Shown here: in pieces, positions 43,364 to 51,751 of the stretch | Layout of the letters: each line of letters opens with the position of its first letter | How positions within the stretch are numbered: position 1 is the stretch's first letter | Notes under the pieces: generated by a model | The model's database searches: none | What the model saw: only the letters and a program-made list of their open reading frames with translations | Told to the model about the DNA's origin: nothing | Position numbers and translations under genes: made by a program | Source of the DNA: Anaerococcus sp. | GTDB lineage: Bacteria; Bacillota; Clostridia; Tissierellales; Peptoniphilaceae | Length of the DNA stretch: 54,905 bases | Assembly: GCA_022780515.1 (NCBI GenBank) | Contig: JALEUV010000029.1 | Span: 1 to 54,905, forward strand | Direction: 5' to 3'

Positions 43364-44035
43364 TTAGACTGCCATTAGGGATCCCAAATCTTTAAGGTCT
43401 AGGTCCTTGGGATAGACTAAGGTAAGTCCCGCCTCATCTGCATTTTCTTTTATTATTTCAAAGGATTTTAATCTTTCAATATCCCCATCAAAGATTAGCC
43501 TATCTCCATAAAGCCCGCAAGTGCCTCCTATAAAACCAGTTTCAAAGCCAGGAAGGTCTATATCTTCCCTAGGGAGCAAAATTATTTTAATCTCATCTCT
43601 TAGTTTTTTATAAATTCCATAGTCTCCTGTCAAAATCCTATCTCCCATGGGGATGATAGAGCACCTGGTGTAGCCTTGGTTGACCCTAAGGTGGGTCTTA
43701 TCCTCCATATGGGCTAGGATATGGCTTTCTGTTAGGTCATTATGGATAAAAAAGTCATCTCCCTCGTAGACATTGTAGATGCTATCGTAGGGGTACTTAA
43801 CTTTTACCGAGTCTCCTTCAATTATCTCATAGGTCGGAAGTTTTTCCCTATAATAGGGAGCAAGGACCTTGTCGACTAGGATTTTTCCATCTCCTAGGGG
43901 AAAGATTGATAGGTCTGGGTGGTCTCCTATTGGCTCATAGAGGTTGGGATTATCTATTGTTTCTATAAATTCTATATTTTCCTTGGCTAAAAATTTTCTA
44001 AATTCATCTTTAGCCTTGTTTGATATTATTAGCAT
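43364..44035 (-). CDS. GME-fold protein, DUF6873-like
   Basis: This 223-residue protein resembles a clostridial family with a guanidino-group-modifying enzyme (arginine deiminase-like) fold: HLRVNQGYTRCSIIPMGDRILTGDYGIYKKL, ILLPREDIDLPGFETGFIGGTCGLYGDRLIFDGD. The GFIGGTCG loop contains a cysteine where related enzymes have the nucleophile, but full catalytic identity is not clear. It precedes hisS on the same strand. Confidence 0.65.
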   Translation of the reverse strand: MLIISNKAKDEFRKFLAKENIEFIETIDNPNLYEPIGDHPDLSIFPLGDGKILVDKVLAPYYREKLPTYEIIEGDSVKVKYPYDSIYNVYEGDDFFIHNDLTESHILAHMEDKTHLRVNQGYTRCSIIPMGDRILTGDYGIYKKLRDEIKIILLPREDIDLPGFETGFIGGTCGLYGDRLIFDGDIERLKSFEIIKENADEAGLTLVYPKDLDLKDLGSLMAV

Positions 44036-44059
44036 AGTACCTCTTTGTTATTTGTATAC

Positions 44060-44083
44060 AAAAAAAGCCCTCCTAGGAGGGCT
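44060..44083 (-). terminator. Terminator of the tRNA operon
   Basis: AGCCCTCCTAGGAGGGCT is an inverted repeat forming a GC-rich hairpin, followed on the minus strand by seven T's. Confidence 0.93.
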
Positions 44084-44086
44084 ACT

Positions 44087-44160
44087 TGGAGGCGCCAATC
44101 AGATTCGAACTGATGGTAAAGGTGTTGCAGACCTCTGCCTTACCACTTGGCTATGGCGCC
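44087..44160 (-). tRNA. tRNA-Cys (GCA)
   Basis: The cloverleaf is complete: acceptor GGCGCCA/TGGCGCC, anticodon loop CTGCAAC (GCA), T-arm with TTCGAAT, discriminator T, as expected for Cys. The CCA end is encoded. Confidence 0.97.
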
Positions 44161-44166
44161 ATAAAA

Positions 44167-44241
44167 TGGAGCGGATGACGAGATTCGAACTCGCGACCCT
44201 CGCCTTGGCAAGGCGATGCTCTACCCCTGAGCCACATCCGC
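44167..44241 (-). tRNA. tRNA-Gly (GCC)
   Basis: Acceptor GCGGATG/CATCCGC, anticodon loop TTGCCAA (GCC), T-loop TTCGAAT, discriminator T and encoded CCA. Confidence 0.97.
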
Positions 44242-44281
44242 ATTAATTATATTATACACCAACTTTGGTTTTTGTAAAGGT

Positions 44282-44357
44282 TGGTGCCCAGAGGCGGAAT
44301 CGAACCACCGACACGGGGATTTTCAGTCCCCTGCTCTACCGACTGAGCTATCTGGGC
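44282..44357 (-). tRNA. tRNA-Phe (GAA)
   Basis: Acceptor GCCCAGA paired with TCTGGGC, anticodon loop CTGAAAA (GAA), T-loop TTCGATT, discriminator A and encoded CCA. It is the first tRNA of the operon. Confidence 0.97.
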
Positions 44358-44359
44358 TT

Positions 44360-44403
44360 AACAGTTACCTATATATAATACTACATAGGTAAGCTGTTGT
44401 CAA
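44360..44403 (-). promoter_or_regulatory. tRNA operon promoter inside an inverted repeat
   Basis: On the minus strand TTGACA (44403-44398) and TATTAT (44380-44375) are exactly 17 bases apart. The sequence 44360-44398 is an inverted repeat, AACAG-TTACCTAT paired with ATAGGTAA-g-CTGTT, with 12 bases between arms containing the -10 box. Confidence 0.8.
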
Positions 44404-44406
44404 ATA

Positions 44407-46272
44407 TTAATCAAGTTCTAGTCTACCTGTATAGAGTTGCCAGTAGGTTCCCCTTTCCTTCATAAGCTCCTCGTGGCTGCCCCTTTCGATTATTCTCCCA
44501 TCTTCCATTACCATGATGACATCTGAGTTTTGGATGGTTGATAGCCTGTGGGCTATAACTATAGAGGTTGACCCCTCCATGAGTTTGTCCATGGCCCTAG
44601 TTACTTCAATCTCTGTTGTAGTATCTATCGAAGATGTCGCTTCATCTAAGATGAGCATAGGAGGCTTGGAGATGGCAGCTCTTGATATGGAGATAAGTTG
44701 GTTTTGGCCATCAGATAGGGATGATCCATCTCCACGAATTTTGCTTTGGTATTTGTCAGGGAGTCTTTTGATAAAGGAGTTAGCTCCAGAAAGTCTCGCT
44801 GCATCTTTTATCTCATCTTCACTTGCGTCTAGCTTACCATACTTGATGTTGTTGCCAACGGTATCAGTAAACAAGTTGACATCTTGGAGTACCATACCGA
44901 ATGCCCTTCTTAGGGCGTCCTTCTTGATATCCCTTACGTCTATGCCATCAATTTCGATTGCCCCATTATCTATTTCGTAGAACCTGGTTATGACGTTGGT
45001 AATTGTGGTCTTGCCAGCACCAGTTGAGCCTACGAAGGCTATCTTTTGACCAGGCTTGGCATAGAAAGATATGTCCTTGAGGATTTTGTTTTTGCCATCA
45101 TAAGAAAAGTCTACGTCCTTAAAGACTATCTCACCTCTTAGTGGTTTGTAGTGGACATCTTCACCATCTTCCCACTTCCAAGCATAGAGGCCTGTTAGAT
45201 CGTCTGATGATTCAACCTTTCCATCTTCCTTTATTACAACATGGTCTAGGTCAATGATTCCCCTGTCTTCTTCGACTTCCATATCCATCACCTCAAAGAT
45301 CCTATCAGCTCCTGCTAGGGATTGGAAAACAACATTGGCTTGTTGGGAAATATTTTGGACTGGGTTTTGGATTTGCCTAATATTTGATAGGAAGGCTGCC
45401 AAGAGTCCTACTGTAATATAGTCATTAATTGTTAAATATACTCCCAGTACTGTAATTAGGGCATAGAGGATATTAACTGAATTAACTAGGAAGGGCATAA
45501 TCTTGCCGGCTGTGATTTGGGCCTTGGCTAGGGATTGCCTTAGGTCCTCGGATAGCTCGCCAAATTCTTCGTTGACCTTATCTTCCCTAGAGAAGACCTT
45601 GACTACCTTTTGGCCTGAGAGAATTTCCTCATCAAAGCCATGGATTTTGGAAATCTTCTTTTGAGCTTGGGCAAAGTTCTTGCCAGTCTTGATAGTTAGC
45701 CTTGATAGGGCAGGAATCATTACCCCAAGTCCTATAAGGAGAATGAGGGTTAGGTTAAAGTCCAGGCTAAACATAACGAGGAGGGTTCCAAAGAAGGTAA
45801 GGAGGGACCTTATGATTGTTGGAACTGTATTTGACATAGTCCCAGCCAAAACATCTATATCATTACTAAACCTAGATAGGATCTCTCCGTGCCTGTTTGT
45901 ATCAAAGAAATTTATAGGTAGGCTTTGGATTTTTTCATAGAGGTCATTTTTTATAGTCTTTATGGACCTTTGGCCAACCCTTACCATAAGTCTAGAGTAG
46001 ACCATAGAGGTGAGGGCTGATACTAGGTAGATAAAGGCCATCTTTACTACTGCCATCCTTAGACCAGGTAGGTCGCTTTTTAGGATATAGTCATCTATGA
46101 TTGGCTCTAGCATATTGACACCTATAATTTGGGTTATGGTTGATACCAATACACAGGCCATGACAAGGAACATTTGTAACTTGTAAGCAAAGAGGTAAGC
46201 CATGAGCCTTGATAGGGACTTGAAGGATACTTTTCTTCTATATTTGTTTTTTGTCATCTTGTAATCACTCAT
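44407..46272 (-). CDS. Heterodimeric ABC exporter, subunit with catalytic Walker B
   Basis: This 621-residue half-transporter has six membrane helices (about 20-310) and an ATPase domain. Walker A GSTGAGKTT, Walker B MLILDEATSSID with catalytic Glu, and H-loop IVIAHRLST are canonical. The signature is changed to LSDGQNQ. The usual linker before the ATPase domain carries an extra acidic insert (EDGKVESSDDLTG). I chose ATG 46272, about eight bases after AAGGAGG; an upstream ATG at 46353 would lie deep inside the partner gene. It overlaps the partner gene by eight bases. The drug or lipid substrate is unknown. Confidence 0.92.
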   Translation of the reverse strand: MSDYKMTKNKYRRKVSFKSLSRLMAYLFAYKLQMFLVMACVLVSTITQIIGVNMLEPIIDDYILKSDLPGLRMAVVKMAFIYLVSALTSMVYSRLMVRVGQRSIKTIKNDLYEKIQSLPINFFDTNRHGEILSRFSNDIDVLAGTMSNTVPTIIRSLLTFFGTLLVMFSLDFNLTLILLIGLGVMIPALSRLTIKTGKNFAQAQKKISKIHGFDEEILSGQKVVKVFSREDKVNEEFGELSEDLRQSLAKAQITAGKIMPFLVNSVNILYALITVLGVYLTINDYITVGLLAAFLSNIRQIQNPVQNISQQANVVFQSLAGADRIFEVMDMEVEEDRGIIDLDHVVIKEDGKVESSDDLTGLYAWKWEDGEDVHYKPLRGEIVFKDVDFSYDGKNKILKDISFYAKPGQKIAFVGSTGAGKTTITNVITRFYEIDNGAIEIDGIDVRDIKKDALRRAFGMVLQDVNLFTDTVGNNIKYGKLDASEDEIKDAARLSGANSFIKRLPDKYQSKIRGDGSSLSDGQNQLISISRAAISKPPMLILDEATSSIDTTTEIEVTRAMDKLMEGSTSIVIAHRLSTIQNSDVIMVMEDGRIIERGSHEELMKERGTYWQLYTGRLELD

Positions 46273-48028
46273 TGTCATCCCCTCCTTGTGCTTGGATATC
46301 GTAAGTTTGCCTATAAATCTTATTTCTTTGGTAAAGCTCTTCGTGGCTGCCAATATCTGCTATCCTGCCTTCATCCATTACTATAATCCTATCAACATAC
46401 TTAAAGGAAGATATTCTTTGAGAGATAATAATCTTGGTCAAGTCTTTACTATATTTGTTGATACCATCAATAATGGCAGATTCGGTCTTGGTATCGACAG
46501 CAGAAGTTGAGTTGTCTAGGATAAGAATCTTTGGCTTTTTGAGGAGGGACCTGGCGATGGTTAGCCTTTGCCTTTGGCCACCAGATACACCACTTCCCCC
46601 TTGACCAAGGACAGAATTATAGCCCTCATATCTCTGACTAACAAAGTCGTGGGCTTGGGCGATTTGGGATGCGAGTTTTACTTCTTCATCGCTAGCTCCT
46701 TCATCACCCCACCTTAGGTTTTCGGCTATAGAACCAGAAAAGAGAGTGTTTTTTTGGAGGACTATGGACACCCTATCCCTTAGGGTCTTTAGGTCGTAGG
46801 ATTTCACCTCGTGGCCACCTACCTTGAGAGTACCCTTGCTTATATCATAAAGCCTTGGTATAAGTTGGACGAGGGTTGACTTGGATGATCCAGTAGGACC
46901 AAGGATACCTATGGACTCGCCACTTTTTATATGGAGGTCAATATCTTCTAGTTGGTAGTCATCCGAATCTTGCTCATACTTAAAGGAGACCTTATCAAAG
47001 TCAATTGATCCATCTTCAAGGTCAAGCCCTTCAATCTTATCATCATTATCTAGGGAAATCTTCCTAGTCAAAACTTCTACCACACGGGATACACCAGGGG
47101 AAGCTGACATAAAGGTAGTAAGAACCATATTAAGCCCTATAAAGGCTCCTAGAAGCATGGTGGCATACATATTAAAGGAAATTAAATCTCCTACTCCAAG
47201 CCTTCCCTCTATTATCTCAACTCCACCAAAATATGTTATAGCCACAAAAGTCGTAAAGAGAATAATATTTGATATAGGGAAAATAAAGGACATATCTCCA
47301 TTTGATCCATCATCAAGCCTATAAAGTCCATCATTTTCTACTTCAAACTTATCCATCTCATAGTGCTTCCTTACAAAGGCCTTGATTACCCTCATATTTC
47401 TTAGATTTTCTTCTATAACCAAGTTTTGCCTGTCATATTGGACCCTGGCCTTCCTAAACTTAGGAATAGCAAAGGTCGTTATAGTCATAAGGACTGCAAA
47501 TAATAGGGGCACTCCTATCAAAAATATAAGAGATAGCTTGGCTGATGCCCTAAAGGCTAGGACAAAGGAAAAAATCGCCATAACCAGGGTCTTTATTACA
47601 AACCTTGTGGACATAAAGGTGGATTGGGCTAGCATTTGCATATCTGAAGTTATCCTAGTCATAAGGGATGGGACTCCAAAATATTCCAAATCCTCAAAGG
47701 CAAAGGTCTGAATCTTCCTAAACTCAGCTTCCCTAGTATTGGCAGCTATACCAGATCCCGTAAGTCCTGCGTTTTTGGTGGCCTGCATTCCACAGTACAT
47801 TGTTATCAAAGCTATAAATATCATAAGAAGGCCGTATTTGATAGCAAGGCCCAAGTCCTTATTATAAACAGCTGTATTCAAAATTTTTCCTACTAGCATG
47901 GGAATAAGAAGTTCAAAAATAGTTTCGAGGGTAGTAAAAATTCTCGATATAAATCTATTCTTCTTATACTTTCCCAGGTAATTTTTAAGGTAGCCAAAGG
48001 CCTTATAAAAATCTCTAATTGCCTGCAT
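46265..48028 (-). CDS. Heterodimeric ABC exporter, subunit with degenerate site
   Basis: This 587-residue half-transporter has an N-terminal six-helix membrane domain and a C-terminal ATPase. Walker A reads GPTGSSKST (Gly to Ser before the Lys), Walker B reads ILILDNSTSAVD with Asn in place of the catalytic Glu, and the H-loop His is Gln (IIISQRISS). Only its signature GVSGGQRQR is canonical. The partner has the opposite pattern, so the pair has one active and one degenerate ATP site, as in BmrCD, LmrCD and TM287/288. It follows the MarR gene after 12 bases. Confidence 0.93.
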   Translation of the reverse strand: MQAIRDFYKAFGYLKNYLGKYKKNRFISRIFTTLETIFELLIPMLVGKILNTAVYNKDLGLAIKYGLLMIFIALITMYCGMQATKNAGLTGSGIAANTREAEFRKIQTFAFEDLEYFGVPSLMTRITSDMQMLAQSTFMSTRFVIKTLVMAIFSFVLAFRASAKLSLIFLIGVPLLFAVLMTITTFAIPKFRKARVQYDRQNLVIEENLRNMRVIKAFVRKHYEMDKFEVENDGLYRLDDGSNGDMSFIFPISNIILFTTFVAITYFGGVEIIEGRLGVGDLISFNMYATMLLGAFIGLNMVLTTFMSASPGVSRVVEVLTRKISLDNDDKIEGLDLEDGSIDFDKVSFKYEQDSDDYQLEDIDLHIKSGESIGILGPTGSSKSTLVQLIPRLYDISKGTLKVGGHEVKSYDLKTLRDRVSIVLQKNTLFSGSIAENLRWGDEGASDEEVKLASQIAQAHDFVSQRYEGYNSVLGQGGSGVSGGQRQRLTIARSLLKKPKILILDNSTSAVDTKTESAIIDGINKYSKDLTKIIISQRISSFKYVDRIIVMDEGRIADIGSHEELYQRNKIYRQTYDIQAQGGDDNE

Positions 48029-48040
48029 ATTAACTCCTCT

Positions 48041-48484
48041 CTAATTTTTCATTAAGATAATTTCTTTACTAATAGCCTCTATAAAAAGAGACAGAGATCT
48101 CCTTAGAGCCTCTACATTGTCATAGCCCATATAGTCAAAAATCCTCTGGTTTGATTCATCCAGGGCCAATAGAATCTTCTCCGTCTTAGCCTTACCTTCC
48201 TCGGTTAAAACTAAGATCTTCTTTCTCTTGTCATCCTTACTTGGTATAAGCTCAACAAGTTTCTTTTCCTTAAGATTCATAATAGAATTATTGATAGTAG
48301 TCTTTGGAGCTCTCAGTCTATTACAAAGACTCTTTTGTGTTACTTCTTCCATAAAAGCTATATCTATTAAAATATAGGTCTCCAAGTCATTCAAGGTATA
48401 GAGCCTTAGCCTCTTCTTGGCAAGGTGGTTGGCCCTATATAGGCTATTAAAAACCTTGTGCATACACACTTCATCTTCTGTCAT
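48041..48484 (-). CDS. MarR-family transcriptional regulator
   Basis: This is a 147-residue winged-helix repressor. The HTH (EEVTQKSLCNRLRAPKTTINNSIMNLKEKKLVELIPSKDDKRKKILVLTEEGKAK) is typical. I chose ATG 48484, four bases after AAAGGAGG; the longer form to 48550 would read through the promoter. It leads the exporter operon, so it probably represses the exporter until a ligand binds. Confidence 0.9.
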   Translation of the reverse strand: MTEDEVCMHKVFNSLYRANHLAKKRLRLYTLNDLETYILIDIAFMEEVTQKSLCNRLRAPKTTINNSIMNLKEKKLVELIPSKDDKRKKILVLTEEGKAKTEKILLALDESNQRIFDYMGYDNVEALRRSLSLFIEAISKEIILMKN

Positions 48485-48498
48485 AAGACCTCCTTTTT

Positions 48499-48538
48499 TG
48501 GGACTTATATAATATAGTCCCATTTGGGACTTTGTCAA
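48499..48538 (-). promoter_or_regulatory. MarR operon promoter with three operator half-sites
   Basis: On the minus strand TTGACA (48538-48533) and TATATT (48516-48511) are 16 bases apart. TGGGACT occurs at 48499-48505 and 48525-48531, and its reverse complement AGTCCCA at 48516-48522. AGTCCCA-TT-TGGGACT forms a perfect operator between -35 and -10, and the third half-site pairs across a 10-base spacer. Confidence 0.85.
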
Positions 48539-48550
48539 GGACATAAACAA

Positions 48551-49077
48551 ATTTTCTTTGGCAAAGTTCTTTATTTATTCTTGGCTAGACTCCCCTTTAC
48601 CTCTCCTATATTCTAGGTCATAAATATTTTCTCCCAAGCAAAAGACGAAGAATGAGTGCTCCTCGCCTTATCTTATTTAATAATTTTTTTTAATACTATA
48701 TCACAAAGACCCTTATAGGTTAAAAATTCCACACCTTCATTTTTAATTTGTAAGGTAGATAATACTATATCCAATTACACTAAGCAAAAAGCCAATTATT
48801 TTACCAGGATATTTTTTCTTTGTTTTAGTCGATGATAGGATGGCATCAAAAAAATTATAAAACCTACAAAAGCTAGCATATATCCATAATTAGACTTTAG
48901 AAAATTAAAAATATCTACCATAATTATTCCCATTATAATAAGCAATAATTTTTGCTTTTTGATTCTTCTACTATGAATATACTCAAAATCTTATTTATAT
49001 TAATTTATATTACCCCATGAGGCTCACTCAAGTGAAAAAAATTATTTATACTTGTATAATAGCAGATGAGGTGAAAC
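48551..49077. other. Gap with gene remnants
   Basis: No intact gene is seen. Minus-strand codons 48667-48575 read as a plausible protein end (FCLGENIYDLEYRRGKGESS then stop) without a start. The 48743-48921 part holds a frameshifted small membrane-protein gene (separate entry). The last 60 bases are the promoter region of the MoxR gene, with TATAAT shortly before GAGGTG. Confidence 0.5.
48743..48921 (-). pseudogene. Small two-helix membrane protein with a one-base frameshift
   Basis: From ATG 48921 the minus strand reads MVDIFNFLKSNYGYMLAFVGFIIF. After a run of seven T's (48854-48848) it leaves frame. Adding one T restores FDAILSSTKTKKKYPGKII and then GFLLSVIGYSIIYLTN to a stop at 48743. The restored product has about 60 residues and two membrane helices. 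The ribosome site is poor. The homopolymer suggests a slippage mutation, phase variation or a sequencing error. Confidence 0.55.
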
Positions 49078-49983
49078 ATGATAGATTATTTAAGAGAAGA
49101 AAATATAGATGAAAATTTGATAAGGCAAGTAAAAGTCTACAGGGAAAAGAATAAGGCTTACGAAAATAGAAGAATTAGAAAGCCCCAATATAAATTTTAT
49201 GGAAAGGAAGTATTAGAAGAGGCCCTAGCAGCTCTCCTTGCTGGGAAAAATCTCCTCCTTACAGGAGCCAAGGCCACAGGAAAAAACGTCCTAGCAGAAA
49301 ATCTCGCCTATATTTTTAATAGACCAGTATATAATGTATCCATGCACGTAAACACAGATGCCGCAAGTCTAGTAGGTGCTGATACCTTTAAGGATGGAGA
49401 GGTTGTCTTTAGGAAGGGACCTATCTACAAGGCAGCAGAAGAGGGGGGCTTTGCTATCCTCGATGAGATAAATATGGCAAAGAATGAGGCGATTTCTGTC
49501 CTCCATGCAAGTCTTGACTATAGAAAGATAATCGATCTTGCAGGCTACGACCCAATAGAAATTGACCCAAACACTCGCTTTATAGGAACTATGAACTACG
49601 GTTATATAGGAACAAGGGAGCTAAACGAGGCCTTGGCATCTAGGTTTATGATAATCCATGTGCCAAGTATCACTAACGAAAATCTTGATAAGCTCCTAAG
49701 GGATACCTTCCCTACTCTTAAGGAAAAATATAGGAAGGCCTTTATAGACCTCTTTGAGAGCTTGAGATTAAAAAGCGAGAATAACGAAATATCATCAAGG
49801 TCTGTCGACCTAAGGGGTTTAATTGGTGCAATCGAGACCATGGAGATCGGTCTAAGTCCCTACAAGGCCCTACAAATCGGTCTCGTAAATAAGTCCTTCG
49901 ATGATTTTGAGAGAGAGCTTATCCTTGATACCCTAAGGTCCAAGATTCCAGAAAATATAGAAGAGAGTATATTCGATGAATGA
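49078..49983 (+). CDS. MoxR/CbbQ-like AAA+ ATPase
   Basis: This is 301 residues. Walker A is GAKATGKNVLAE (about residues 61-68), Walker B FAILDEINMAK, sensor 1 FIGTMNYGYIGTRELNEAL and arginine-finger region ALASRFMIIHVP. The ATPase belongs to the group that works with VWA proteins (NorQ/CbbQ-like) to load metals or remodel enzyme complexes. It overlaps the VWA gene by eight bases. AGGTG precedes the ATG. Confidence 0.88.
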   Translation: MIDYLREENIDENLIRQVKVYREKNKAYENRRIRKPQYKFYGKEVLEEALAALLAGKNLLLTGAKATGKNVLAENLAYIFNRPVYNVSMHVNTDAASLVGADTFKDGEVVFRKGPIYKAAEEGGFAILDEINMAKNEAISVLHASLDYRKIIDLAGYDPIEIDPNTRFIGTMNYGYIGTRELNEALASRFMIIHVPSITNENLDKLLRDTFPTLKEKYRKAFIDLFESLRLKSENNEISSRSVDLRGLIGAIETMEIGLSPYKALQIGLVNKSFDDFERELILDTLRSKIPENIEESIFDE

Positions 49984-51703
49984 CGATAAGTGGCAAAAGA
50001 TTCGTGAATATAATGTGATATGGGACTTTGCTAATAACTACAAGTTCCTACCCCAAAAGTCCTTCCCCATGGATCAAAAATACCTAAATATGGTCTATGG
50101 AGGGGCGAAGAAGATTTTTGATTTTTCCCTAATCGAATCTTTCTTTACCTATATCAAAAAGGACAATACCTTTTATGATGATTTCAAGTTTATGACAGAA
50201 CTCCTCATCTCCCACCTTGCCTACCTAGACCTAAGGGATGAGAACCTAGTTATAGACTCCGAGAGGATATCCTATGCCAAGAAGATTAGATCCAAGTATG
50301 AGCTAAGGGACCCACAAAATATAAGGGAGCAGTTTGAGAAGGCCTACTATGGAAAATTTTTGGGCTACCCCATCGTCGAAGGTGGATTATTTTTAACAAT
50401 CTACAAGGCCCTCTTTGCTATAGATACTAGGGATACAGCCACCCTAATAGAGGATCTAAATGAATTTTTTGGAAGGCACTTTGCCTTTGCAAGGTCTGCC
50501 CAAGATAGGGACAAGTTTGAAAATATGATCAAGGAGAAGAAGGCAAAGAACTTTGACCAGGTCGACACTGAGGAAGAAGAGCTTTCAGAAAACTTTATAG
50601 AAGATCAATTTGGTATAGGCTCTGCTGAGTTTTCTGGCAATATTTACTTTGAAGAAAAGAAGCTTGATAAGGACAGAAACCTCATGTTTCTTAATAAGGG
50701 AGATGAGACCTACCACGAATCAGCTGAATTTATTGAGGACTTCTATGGTCTGTCTGTTTTAAATAAGGAGAGGGTTAAGGCTATAGAAAACAAGGTAGCC
50801 AAGGGCATCCACTTAGGTAAGAAGCTCTACTTTACTAGAGGCGAGTATACCACCAAGGCCAACGCCCTCTTTTATAAGAAAAATCGCAAGAAACTCGCTG
50901 ATGAAACCAAGGACTTTATAGAAGGCAATAGGGCCATCAACAACAGGTCCATTAACGAGCTATCCATGACTATAAAAAACTCCCTAGCCAACTTCTATGA
51001 CTACGAAGAAACCTATAAGTCCTTTGGTATAATTGATTCTACCAAGGCATGGAGGGCAGGGACTCTAAATGACTACAAGGTCTTTAAGTACCAAGAAAAT
51101 AGGGAAGTAAACAAGTTTAAAATTGACCTACTCCTTGACGGATCAGCCAGTCAAATAAAGAGGGCAAAGCTTGTCGCCAACCAGGCCTATATAATAGAAA
51201 AGGCCATGGATAAACTAAATATCCCAATAAGGGTTATGTCCTACTCAACCCTTAGGGACTATACAGTCTTTAACCTCTACAGGGACTACGAAGAAAAGGA
51301 AAATAACGAAAAGATTTACAACTTTATGGCATCTGGATCCAATAGGGACGGACTCGCCTACAAGGCCATCCACCAAATAATCGACTCCAAGGATCCTACC
51401 ACCAAAAATATCCTTATAATCCTATCTGATGGCAAGCCAAACGACCTTAGGTCAAATATAAACACTGTCAAACTCTACGACAAGGACCAATATGTAGAAG
51501 AGAACGCTGTCGAAGACACCGGCAAAGAAGTAAGAAACCTTAGAGAAGATAACATAACAACCCTCGGAGTCTTTACAGGAGAAGATGAAGATGTACAAAA
51601 AGCAAAGCTAATCTATGGGGCTGATTTTTGTAGGATAACATCCATTGAAAACTTCTCTAAAATCGTATCAATCTTCCTAAAAAACCAAATATTTAAGGCC
51701 TAG
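49976..51703 (+). CDS. VWA-domain protein, NorD/CobT-like
   Basis: This 575-residue protein has a C-terminal von Willebrand A domain (about 375-575) with MIDAS motif LLLDGSASQ, then threonine/serine and aspartate positions (ASGSNRDG, IILSDGKPND). The first 370 residues are helical and charged with no recognisable domain (EEELSENFIEDQFGIGSAEFS-type acidic linker). Its partner is the upstream AAA+ ATPase. NorQ-NorD and CbbQ-CbbO pairs activate metalloenzymes, but no target enzyme gene is adjacent, so the client is unknown. There is no signal peptide, so it is cytoplasmic. Confidence 0.87.
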   Translation: MNDDKWQKIREYNVIWDFANNYKFLPQKSFPMDQKYLNMVYGGAKKIFDFSLIESFFTYIKKDNTFYDDFKFMTELLISHLAYLDLRDENLVIDSERISYAKKIRSKYELRDPQNIREQFEKAYYGKFLGYPIVEGGLFLTIYKALFAIDTRDTATLIEDLNEFFGRHFAFARSAQDRDKFENMIKEKKAKNFDQVDTEEEELSENFIEDQFGIGSAEFSGNIYFEEKKLDKDRNLMFLNKGDETYHESAEFIEDFYGLSVLNKERVKAIENKVAKGIHLGKKLYFTRGEYTTKANALFYKKNRKKLADETKDFIEGNRAINNRSINELSMTIKNSLANFYDYEETYKSFGIIDSTKAWRAGTLNDYKVFKYQENREVNKFKIDLLLDGSASQIKRAKLVANQAYIIEKAMDKLNIPIRVMSYSTLRDYTVFNLYRDYEEKENNEKIYNFMASGSNRDGLAYKAIHQIIDSKDPTTKNILIILSDGKPNDLRSNINTVKLYDKDQYVEENAVEDTGKEVRNLREDNITTLGVFTGEDEDVQKAKLIYGADFCRITSIENFSKIVSIFLKNQIFKA

Positions 51704-51713
51704 AAATTTGCCA

Positions 51714-51745
51714 AGAAAAAGCTCCAGATCAAAACTGACCTGGAG
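51714..51745 (-). terminator. Terminator of the degV remnant
   Basis: On the minus strand CTCCAG-g-TCA-gttt-TGA-t-CTGGAG is followed by CTTTTTC. It may also stop the VWA transcript in the other direction. Confidence 0.75.
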
Positions 51746-51751
51746 GAAATT

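Noticed and set aside
46273-46353. A longer N-terminus for the second exporter subunit
   Set aside because: It lies inside the partner's coding sequence without a ribosome site; AAGGAGG sits just before ATG 46272.
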